A model generated the notes under the pieces. It saw only the letters and a program-made list of their open reading frames with translations. It was not told where the DNA came from and made no database searches. A DNA stretch of 64,000 nucleotides from positions 62,001 to 126,000 of the forward strand of contig SKCR01023734.1 in assembly GCA_019454045.1 (NCBI GenBank), read 5' to 3'. Source of the stretch: Zanthoxylum bungeanum. Lineage: Eukaryota; Streptophyta; Magnoliopsida; Sapindales; Rutaceae. Both the position numbers and the translations under genes were made by a program. Positions 11,001-20,203 of the stretch are shown in pieces. Position 1 is the first letter of the stretch; every line of letters starts with the position of its first letter.

Positions 11001-11251
11001 AGTTGTCATATTTGTTTTCAGATTCTTGTTAAAAAAGCCTTTGTGGCATTTTCTCGAGCAGTTAGCAGGCTCTATCTGACTCTGCAGGTGAGAGTCGAGA
11101 GCCAAGTTTTGTATCCCCTTACAATCAAATTGCCACAAAAAAACATGAAGAGTTTCAATTGTTATATTTAAAGATTAAAGAGAATGTTCCTGGTTGGACC
11201 ATTTTCTTCAATCTTGCCCTGTTTCTGGAGTGAAGAATCTCTAACATCAGG

Positions 11252-11771
11252 TTCTTTTTTGGTGTTTTCGACGGGCATGGAGGGGCAAGAGCGGTCGAAT
11301 TTGCAAGTGGAGAAATTGGAAAAGAATATTATGGCTAAAGTGTGTTCTAGTAGGTACGAACAGTATGGCATTGAAGATGCAATTAGAAATAGTTATTTGG
11401 CCATAGATGCTGGGTTTCTTAATGAAAATCTAGGTGGTAGTGCTTGTAGTGTTACTGCGTTAACACGTAGAGAGAATCTTGTGGTCTCAAATGCTGGTGA
11501 TTGTCGTGCCATTATGGTTTCAGGCACTGTTGTGGTCACGTTGTTTGGAGAATACATGTTTCTCTTGCTGTTTCAAGAGGAATAAGAGACATTTAAAAAA
11601 AAATGGGTTTCTGCAGAACCCTAAACCAAACTGTTCAAGATTAAGCCAGAGTGTGAGTTCTTAATCCTAGTTTCTGATGGCCTTTGGGAGAAGGTTTCAG
11701 ATCATGAGGCAGTAGACGTAGTTCGCCCATTGTTTGTAGGAGTAGGGAAGCCGGAGCCATTTTCTGCTTGA
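11252..11771 (+). pseudogene. Protein phosphatase 2C fragment captured by the family B element
   Basis: Three PP2C signatures appear in order: FFFGVFDGHGGARAVEFA (metal-binding DGHGG) at about 11252, GGSACSVTALTRREN then NAGDCRAIM at about 11434-11520, and FLILVSDGLWEKVSDHEAVD at about 11658-11720. PP2Cs are Mn/Mg-dependent Ser/Thr phosphatases; the sequence style recalls the plant AP2C group. The reading frame shifts after EYYG near 11333 and again in the middle, and part of the catalytic domain between GTVV and AVSRGI is missing. At least two stop codons interrupt it. It cannot encode a working enzyme, but antisense or chimeric transcripts are possible. No intron is apparent within the matched exons. 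Confidence 0.9.
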
Positions 11772-12960
11772 GAACCAAAATAGACCGAAGTCAAAACAAG
11801 CTTTATGAACCAGAAATCCAATCCCCAGCTACGCCAAGTCCCACATCGTTTAATACCGAGCAATAACAAAACTTAAACTGCAAGGGGAGTTCTACATCGA
11901 TTGGTGCAAGAGGAGCATCAAAACGTAAACAACAAAGTTCATCCGGTTTCAAGAAAATTGGTAATCCACCTAATCCAGACGCCAAATATGCCTTATTTAG
12001 TCAGGGAATTCTTTGTCTTAAACTAAGAATATCAATTTACATCTTACCATCTCAACAAATCTCGTCCACTTTTTCATTCGACACGACAAATAGACAGTTT
12101 GAGCTACTAAGGCTTCCAATCAACGTTGCATGGATACATCAGGAGGATGTTATCCCATTCGACAATACAACGATGTAGTGTCAGCTAAAGGAGAATGCTA
12201 TAGATGAAAGATGCAACAAGTGAGTGTCCCACTCGACACAACAATGATGTAGTCTCGGCAAAAGGAAGACCTTCTAGATGAATAATACAACAAATAAGTA
12301 TCCCACTGGATACTACACTCAGCATAAAACATAAGTCTCACTCGACATTACACTAGATGCTAACTTAAGATCCCATTCGACATGACATTAGAAAATTGTC
12401 ATATTTTCCATATGACTAGATAGATTGTCGTCTCACCCATACTACATAAATGGATTGCCGCCAACTATAGACTCCATTCAACCATAAACCCACATTGACC
12501 TTTGTCAAAGTTTTGTAGGATGAGGAACTATACCCATATTGATCTTGGTCGGGTCTTGTAGAATATGGAAGGAAAATCTCTCATTTACCTTTGTCAGGTC
12601 TATTAAAGTGAGTAGTAGTGACCTTCTTAGACCTTTATCAAATTCATTCGATGGGTCCATACGACCGTAGACTCGTGGACCCACATAAGGAGAATGAGTG
12701 ATGACTTACTTAGACCTTTAATAGGTCTAGTAGTATGAGAAGGAAATACTCTTAGACCTTCGTCAGGTCTGTAGAGTAAAGACTTTCATAGACCTTCATC
12801 TGATCCAAATGACATTGAAGACTCCCCCAAACCCTTGATTCGTAGTATGAAGATGATTTTGACCTTCATCTGGTTCAGTCGACCGGGGACATGCCCCATA
12901 GACTTATGTCGAGTCAAAAGTAGACATGGACTTCCCTCAGTCCATACGACACAGAAGTAT
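11772..12960 (+). other. Family B interior between PP2C fragment and array, non-coding
   Basis: Degenerate relatives of the downstream repeat, built on 'gaccttcatctggt' and 'cattcgacat'. No protein-coding signal seen. Confidence 0.6.
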
Positions 12961-12976
12961 GAATGAATTTACTCCT

Positions 12977-13870
12977 GAAACTTCATCTGGTTCAGTCGAC
13001 CGAGGACATCCCCCACGGACTCATGTCGAGTCAAGTTGTAGACATGGATTACACATGTCATATGACTTATAACTTCCTGGTCTCATCTAGTCCAGTCGAC
13101 CGGGGACATCCCCCACGGACTCATGTCGAGTCAAGTTGTAGACATGGATTACACATGTCATATGACTTATAACTTCCTGGTCTCATCTAGTCCAGTCGAC
13201 CGGGGACATCCCCCACGGACTCATGTCGAGTAAAGTTGTAGGCATGGATTACACATGTCATATGACTTATAAATTCCTGGTCTCATCTAGTCCAATCGAC
13301 CGGGGACATCCCCCACGGATTCATGTAGAGTCAATTTGTGAATGCACATGTCGTATGACTTATATCCTGACCTTCATCTGGTTCAATCGATTGGGTGCCT
13401 CCCCAATGGCTCTGGTAGAGTCAAGTTCATCCCGATCATCATCAGGTTCGGTCAACAGGGTGCCTCCCCAATGGCTCTGGTAGAGTCAAGTTCATCCCGA
13501 TCATCATCAGGTTCGGTCGACTGGGTACTTCCCCAATGGCTCATGTAGAGTCAAGCTCATAACTTGACACTCGTTTAGGCATGGATTACACATGTCATAT
13601 GACTTATAACTTCCTGGTCTCATCTAGTCCAGTCGACCGGGGACATCCCCCACGGATTCATGTCGAGTCAATTTGTGAATACACATGTCGTATGACTTAT
13701 ATCCTGACCTTCATCTGATTCAATCGATTGGGTGCCTCCCCAATGGCTCTGGTAGAGTCAAGTTCATCCCGATCATCATCAGGTTCGGTCGACTGGGTAC
13801 TTCCCCAGTGGCTCATGTAGAGTCAAGCTCATAACTTGACACTCGTTTGGTTCAATCAATAGGCAGCATC
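12977..13870 (+). repeat. Tandem arrays in the family B element: 100-bp units, then units of about 71 bp
   Basis: The string gacatcccccacgga recurs with exact 100-bp spacing (units anchored at 13001, 13101, 13201 and 13301) and once more near 13640. Between and after these lies a second repeat (tgcctccccaatggctc) with a period of about 71 bp, and the composite block of about 220 bp is itself repeated. Open frames here are artefacts of the repeat. Confidence 0.92.
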
Positions 13871-13973
13871 AACGCTCGAGTACACCTACATACTACGGCC
13901 CTGTTCCAAGCGACACACGCATCAAATACTCTCCAAGCCAAGTACTCATTGACTTAGAGAGTAGGGGACAAAC

Positions 13974-14685
13974 TGTACAGGCCAAATTTGGTCCAAGGGT
14001 AACTTCGACCTTTTACTTCGGGCCCAACGATGAGTGCTCCCAAGACTCTCCAACATAAAGATCCAAATCCGGATTGCCACCTCAAAGGTCCAGGTCTCAT
14101 AAAGTCTGAATGGGCCCGAAGATGTTTAGAAAGCCCATATCCAGTGAAACGCCAACACCGTCACCCAACCTATAACCGAAGAACCTACCATACGCCAGTC
14201 TACGTAACGCCCAGGCTCATAAACACAAGCCAGTCGTTCCAACCTACAACAGGTAAAAGCAGTAAATATCCCTCATGAAGTCGACAGTTACAAGTGATCA
14301 AGTATGATTAAGGACATACCCCCAGGTGGGTATATAAGAGAGGAGGCTCCGAGAGGAAGGAGGGGGAACTTCGGCCTCACACATTGAACATTCAAGCTCT
14401 CATACTCATAGCCTGAGAATACTCTCTCTCCATAGCACTCAGCACCTCCCACCTACCGCCCTCACGGCATGATACGAGAACCAAGGTAATATCTGCCCTT
14501 GTTCTCCATCCTACGGTGTTTATAGCTCATCTCCTCTACTGACTTGAGCGTCGGAGTGCCCCCGGCACCCACCACACCCGTGGGCAGAACTCCCGCTCAC
14601 TCTACATCTTTGTTTTGCAGGATCGCCAATGCCCCATCCTCACAAAATCTCGATTGTAGGCCTCGAGCGAAAACCAGCGCCTACA
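13974..14685 (+). repeat. 3' LTR of family B element
   Basis: Starts TGTACAGGCC directly after a purine-containing stretch (gtaggggacaaac) and ends GCCTACA, followed by the duplication ACCAA. Nearly identical to the LTR at 7853-8563. Confidence 0.95.
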
Positions 14686-15431
14686 ACCAATCCAATAAAT
14701 TAAAATTTAATATTTTTTATAATTTTTAATTAGTAAAATTATATATGATGTAGGTCGGTTCTACCGATTTTTTTGGAATGTTTCAACCAGTCGAACCACT
14801 GACGCATTAAATTTTTTGGATCACTAATTCGATCACATATCTGATTCTAAAAATACTGATTCTAACTAATATTTGATTAAATATATCTATATTTAATTAC
14901 ATGCGAGAGAAATATTTTTTAAACCATCGATGATTGTCACGGCCTCAAATTTCCTTCCAAACCTGTCATGTTAGAAATTTTAAGGGTCACGAATCTACCA
15001 CGATGCAAAATCTACACATTTGAAATTTTATGTATTTTTACCTTTAAATTCTTGAGAGAAATTAAAAAGAGTCAAAATCAAGCTATTAATGCAGCTTGTC
15101 ATTTGAATTTTATCAATTTTATTTTCGGGTAGTATTATCAAATCAATATAATTACAACCAATTGAGAGTTTACATGCAGACTATCTTAACTCTAAAAAAT
15201 TAAAGGATTCGCACGCGTTAATATATATATATGGTTTAATTTCGTTAATCGGTCAGTTCGGTTATACGAATCTCATAACCGTAACCGAACCGAATAACCG
15301 AAAAAGTTAAAAATTTTAACCGTAATAACCGATTTAACTGAATTAACCAAACTGTAATAAAAAAAATGAGTCGGAATGGTTCGGTTAATCGGTTAAAACC
15401 GATTAATGCATTGCACGCCCCTAATTAAAGT

Positions 15432-15768
15432 TGTATATTTGTTTGAAAGTGAATTTTTTTTTTTTTTTTTTGGTCTGGACCTTATGGTAGCACTTGAAGT
15501 GTTTTGAGCTTTTAAAAAAAAGGCCCATTATTTTTTAATTAACTAAAAAAAAAATTTTAATTTTTTTTTTTAAAAATGTATACGATAGTTCAAATTAGAA
15601 TACGATATAGGAATTGAACGTGGATATTTTTACAATAATGCATGCTTTCAACTTTCACATTGAATTATTTTCTCCATTCTTGTATTTTTGATGTATTGCT
15701 TGAAATAACTATGTGAATCTGCAAGCTGAACCTCTAGTTATATAATGTTAGAAGGTGACGAGCCGTTT
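15432..15768. other. Intergenic, no gene seen
   Basis: AT-rich sequence with a run of T near 15456-15474 and several A or T runs. No coding or structural signal. Confidence 0.6.
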
Positions 15769-15780
15769 AAGTTTTCTCGA

Positions 15781-15929
15781 AGGGTGGTAAAAAAGTTCAG
15801 GTCCGGTCCGGTCTGCTCAAGGTCAAAAAAACCCGGATCGGGTTTTAAAATGAGCGGCCCGGCTCGGGTCCGGGTCCGGACCGGGTTCCACTAAAAAGTT
15901 CAGGTCCGGCCCGATCCGAGCTTAAAATA

Positions 15930-15992
<63 letters not shown>

Positions 15993-16113
15993 AAATATAT
16001 ATATTTATATATATATTTTTTATATTAAAAAAATCGGACCCGGATAAAACCCGACCCGATAATAACCCGGATCCAGGCTTAATTCAAATGTAAGCCCGGC
16101 CCATTGTCACCCT
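15781..16113. mobile_element. Small MITE with internal (TA)n microsatellite
   Basis: Ends AGGGTGGTAA (left) and ATTGTCACCCT (right), imperfect inverted repeats. The flanks carry a 12-bp near-identical direct repeat, AAGTTTTCTCGA at 15769-15780 and AAGTTTTCTTGA at 16114-16125. The interior is rich in CCGG and 'cccggatcc' strings and holds about 54 bp of TA repeat near 15934-15987. The superfamily is uncertain; hAT-like by its terminal sequence. Confidence 0.6.
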
Positions 16114-16445
16114 AAGTTTTCTTGAGTGGAAATTTATCCCAAATCAAAAATTGACTTGGACTGGATTCTTGAAGACCCCATTTCTGTCTTTAAGGGCCAA
16201 TCTGGAAGAGATTTTTAGATCAGCTGAGTTATAAGTGATGAGTGGTAAATCTATCACTATTTCCCACTCATTTAATCTAATATTTTGTATAGTTTCTTGA
16301 GTTTTGTGAACTTTTTGATGTGTTTTGTGTTATTTTGCAGATAAATAAAGTTGGGAAAGCATTGGAAGCAATTTGGGGCCAAAATAGAGAAAAATGACAA
16401 AAGGGCAATTCAGTAAATTGGCCGCGTCGTGACGCCAGGACCCTA

Positions 16446-16926
16446 CGCGTCGCGACGTCTAACCTGCGCCGGACATGCTAACGTGCGCCGAGGGACACGT
16501 GTCAGAATCTGAGAAATTGGACTTGCTAACATGCGCCGACCTTGCTAACATGCGTCGTGCCACATGTCATCATCACAGAAGATCAGCTAAAATGCGCCGT
16601 CTACCACGTGTCGAAATCTCATTGGACCAAAGCAAGCGCGTGCCACGTGTCGAGTTGTCATTGGACCGAATCACCGGCGAATCACATGCTGCCACGTGTT
16701 AATCTCTCATTGGACCAATCCTAAACGCGTGCGACGTGTCAGATGTTCATTAGACCGAAAGCTCAGCCAATCACCGTCTACCACGTGTCGTCTTCTCATT
16801 GCACCACCTTTACAGCGTGACACGTGTCATCACCAGATTCTGCCGACAATGTACGTGGTCAACCCGCGTGGACCAAAGTCAACAGATCTAGAGTCGCGAC
16901 GCGAAAGCCCTTGGCGTCGCGACGCT
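16446..16926 (+). promoter_or_regulatory. LTR enhancer-like cluster: G-box/ABRE and CCAAT motifs bounded by TCGCGA palindromes
   Basis: Seven or eight copies of (C/G)ACGTGT(C/T) occur between 16496 and 16826 (near 16496, 16602, 16642, 16693, 16732, 16782 and 16820), several followed within 10 bases by CATTGGAC, which contains an inverted CCAAT box. CGTCGCGACG palindromes lie on both sides (16448-16457 and 16914-16925). ACGTGTC is the core of plant ABA-response elements and CGCG is a CAMTA-type site, so stress-responsive control is plausible. The same array is in the 3' LTR and, diverged, in A1 and the solo LTR. Confidence 0.55.
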
Positions 16927-16941
16927 AGACGCACAAATTAT

Positions 16942-16950
16942 CTATAAATT
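16942..16950 (+). promoter_or_regulatory. LTR TATA box
   Basis: CTATAAATT is conserved at the same place in all family LTRs (for example near 55116 in the solo LTR) and is followed about 30 bases later by a conserved pyrimidine-rich stretch that would be the transcript start. Confidence 0.6.
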
Positions 16951-18375
16951 GAGCTCGAGATTTCAGTTTTAGTTGCACCATTCTCTCTCATTTCTTTGAT
17001 GTAAATAGAGAGTTTCTCTCTCTAATTTCTTTTAATTTAAGTTTTGTAATTAATTTTTAATTACATTCTGTAATAGTAATTACTTTTTGTAATAGTAATA
17101 GTAATTTATCTTGTTTTTACTATTTCAGTTTTACTATTCAACCATGATGAGGTAACTCCTCATTGCTAAGGTGAAAGGTATTTTACTGTTACTATTTAGA
17201 TTAATCTCCCTTAAATATAATATATTTACTATATAAAATTTGACTTAATAAGGATACCGTCATATTGGTCGGTTGGCTATTAAATTTAAATTGGTTTAAA
17301 CCTGACTAATCAAGGATACCGCCTATATGGCTGGTTGATAATTAAATTTTCTTACCGCCTATATGGCAGGTTCATGGACAAATCATACCGCCTTTATGGC
17401 TGGTCGGACTTAATTTGAATTAATAAGGTACCTCCTATATGGCTGGTTGGTAATATTATTACAAGTTTATATATTATTTTATGGGAGATATCTAAAACAG
17501 TAAATAGTAAAAGTAATTCATTTTACCTTAGCATTTTATTTTATTGTTATTTACTTTTCAGTATTTACTTTACCGCATTTACTATTTCGCATTTTTACTT
17601 TATAGCTTTTACTTTTAAGTTTTTACTAGTCCTAACCATGTGTCATAACTAAGTTAGTTATCTAGGGTTGTGATGAATTTCAATATCACCGGTTTATAAG
17701 GGTAGATTATAGTTTGGGTAATATAAAGATTTATTTATTGAGTCTTAATCTTAAAGCTTTTTATTAACTGGCCATTAATAAAATTGATTAGGTAAACTTA
17801 AAATGAACTAGACATGTGGATTTTAAGTTTGAGACCTTAGACTCAATAGCACATGATCTTCCTTGAGGATAGATAACCATTTAATAGATTTCCTTATATG
17901 ATAGACATATACCTGTCGGGCGGGGGTATTCATAATTGGAACTTAAACTTAATGAATTCAGATAATTTGTTTGACATAGACATATGGTTCAATTGGGTTA
18001 AACTGGGTATTTGTGTTTGACCATCGACAGAGGCTTTCACATAATTTAGTGTTTCAGGTTAATAAATCAATATATTACCCAGCTATAGGATAACCACTTT
18101 ATCTTTAAATAATATTGAAAAGATTCACAACCCTAGATAGTTTTTAATATTGAATTTCTTAAAACTTACTTTCGAATAATTTTATTTACTTGTCTTTAAA
18201 TTTAGAATCGTCGCCATTTCAAATCAATCAAACAACATGTTAGATACTAGTAATCATTTGACCTCATAAAATTAATAGCTTAGGTATTAAGTCCTCGTGG
18301 GATCGATACTTTTTATACTACTTGAACGATATGTGCGTTTGCGTTATACGTGTGTGTTTACGCCGGTCAAGTTTT

Positions 18376-18393
18376 TGGCGCCGTTGCTGGGGA
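18376..18393 (+). other. Primer-binding site, tRNA-Asp type
   Basis: TGGCGCCGTTGCTGGGGA starts seven bases after the 5' LTR end. It matches the complement of the tRNA-Asp 3' end with one mismatch. Confidence 0.88.
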
Positions 18394-18565
18394 CTTATTT
18401 ATCTTTCACTATAGTTTTAAGGTTGGATACCGTTACTTGTATCTAATTTTCTTTTACTTATTGTTTTTATTTTCTTGTGTTTCAGGTTCTCAGAAACTTC
18501 ATGAGACGAACCAGAAGCTTTGAACTTCGACCGCTTGACCTGGAAATTGAAAGAACCATCAGCAG

Positions 18566-19618
18566 TTGAGAAGGGAACGGCGAGAAGGCCAAGAAGCTTT
18601 AGTCAACATGGAACCTGAACCTTTGAACGTTGCACCACCAATTCACATTCGAGACAAAACCATTACGGTGTTTGACAGACTCACTTCTTGTGTTGTACTT
18701 CCTCCCTTACCAGCAAATGCGGGTGACTTCAAAACATGCATTCAGATGATTCGGCAGTCAGTTCAGTTTGGAGGAAATGCAATTGAAGACCCTAATACCC
18801 ACATCAGCAACTTCCTGGAAGTTTGCGGCACTTTCAATTACAACCGAGAAGCTGAAGAAGCAATGATACTGGGTGTTTTCCCATACTCCTTGAATGACAG
18901 AGCTAAAGCTTGGCTACATTCACTACCAGCAGGTTCCATCACAACTTGGAACATTTTAGCCACCAAATTTCTTGCAAAGTACTTTCCACCAGCCAGAACT
19001 GGAAAACTGAGAAATGACATCACATCCTTTGTACAACAAGACTCGGAAACTCTCTAAGAAGCTTGAGAAAGGTACAAAGATTTGCTCCGGAAATGTCCTC
19101 ACCATGAGATTCCAAAATGGCTTCAAGTCCAAACTTTCTATAATGGACTTTCTGGAATAATGAGAACCACAATCGATGCTGATGCTGGAGGAGCCCTGGC
19201 GGTAAAAGGAGAAGATCAAGCCTGAGACCTAATCGAAGAAATGGCCAACAACAATTCTTTGTGGCCAACAGAAAGGAGCATGATCCAAAAAATTGCAGAA
19301 ATTTATGAAAGTGGAGTCAATACAGCAGTCAATACCAAGCTGGATCAGATATGCAAATTCATGGAGACTTTTACCACTGGATCCACAAGTTCACCATATG
19401 GACGAGCACCAGAACCAAACCAACTTGAAGAGACGGTGAATTATGTCATTAATTTCAACAGACAGGGGAACAACTCATATTCCAACACCTACAACCCAGG
19501 GTGGAGGAATCATCCTAATTTTTCATGGAGTAACAATTCAGGGCAAAAGAATAATCCACCATCTGGATTCCAACAGAACTATCCACCACCTGGATTTCAG
19601 CAACAAAACAAAGGCTAG
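18566..19618 (+). pseudogene. Athila-like gag, interrupted by stop codons
   Basis: One frame encodes a plant Retrotrans_gag domain: about residues 75-160 read DPNTHISNFLEVCGTFNYN, then VFPYSLNDRAKAWLHSLP and FLAKYFPPARTGKLRNDI, the typical Athila capsid signature. Stops occur at 19055-19057, just after, and near 19223; the frame continues beyond them through ERYKDLLRKCPHHEIP and a proline/asparagine-rich tail. Further Gag sequence (IQSQSASIKALENQIGQLA) follows near 19680 in another frame. No zinc knuckle is evident in this copy, though A1 keeps one. Confidence 0.9.
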
Positions 19619-20203
19619 GAGCAGACAAATGAACCAGGAATAGCAGAAGTGCTGGCTCAGTAAAAAAGTACGATGCTGTGATTCAGAGCCAATCAGCTTC
19701 TATTAAAGCACTGGAGAATCAAATCGGCCAACTGGCCAATGCTCAAAGTTACAGACCACCAGGAAATCTTCCCAGCAACACGAACCCAATCCAAGGAACC
19801 GATGAAAGGAGAAAATTCAAGCCATTACTTTGAAAAGCGGTACTGAGATCAACAAAGATGTAGGGATCAAGGCAACAATTGAGGAAATTCCAAAAGATGC
19901 AGTTCCAAAGATGGAGGAAAAAGAAGCAAAGGAAAAAAGAAAAAGATCAGATCATTCCACCTCCACCTTTTCCTCAGCGACTTCAGAAAAACAAATGGAC
20001 AAGCAGTTTGCTCGTTTCTTGGAGGTATTCAAAAAGCTGCATATCAACATTCCATTTTCAGAAGAAGCCTTGGAAGAAATGCCCAGCTATGTCAAATTCA
20101 TGAAAGATATTCTTTCACGGAAAACGAAGATTGGGAGACTACGAAACAGTAGCATTAACGAAAGAATGCATCGCCATTATTCAGAGAGGAAACTTCCCCG
20201 AAG

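Larger units (their letters stand above)
7853..14685 (+). mobile_element. Family B LTR retrotransposon, non-autonomous, carrying PP2C exons
   Basis: LTRs of 711 and 712 bp (TGTACGGG... to ...GCCTACA) are flanked by a perfect 5-bp duplication ACCAA (7848-7852 and 14686-14690). The primer site starts TGGCGCCCACCGTGGGG at 8566. No gag or pol domain can be read in the 5.4-kb interior, so it is a LARD-like element. By eye the LTRs differ at about fifteen positions, so the insertion is fairly recent. The interior holds an unassigned ORF, protein phosphatase 2C exons and a tandem array. Confidence 0.93.
7684..15423. mobile_element. hAT-type MITE interrupted by the family B retrotransposon
   Basis: The outer termini are TAGGGGTATGCATCGG (left) and TGCATTGCACGCCCCTA (right), imperfect inverted repeats, flanked by a perfect 8-bp duplication ATTAAAGT at 7676-7683 and 15424-15431. 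The two arms are rich in CGGTT/AACCG strings. Removing the inserted LTR element and its duplication leaves about 0.9 kb with no coding capacity. Confidence 0.85.
16236..18369 (+). repeat. 5' LTR of element A2
   Basis: 2134 bp, TG...CA. Order of parts: a U3 with G-box motifs between TCGCGA palindromes (16440-16925), a TATA box CTATAAATT at 16942-16950, then a block of five imperfect 'taccgcctatatggctggtt' units (about 17250-17450), and a long R/U5 ending CCGGTCA. The last 300 bp is well conserved with the solo LTR at 54507-56505. Confidence 0.96.

Noticed and set aside
12963..13548. Open frames in the family B array
   Set aside because: They repeat with the 100-bp or 71-bp unit and are open only because the unit lacks stops in that frame.
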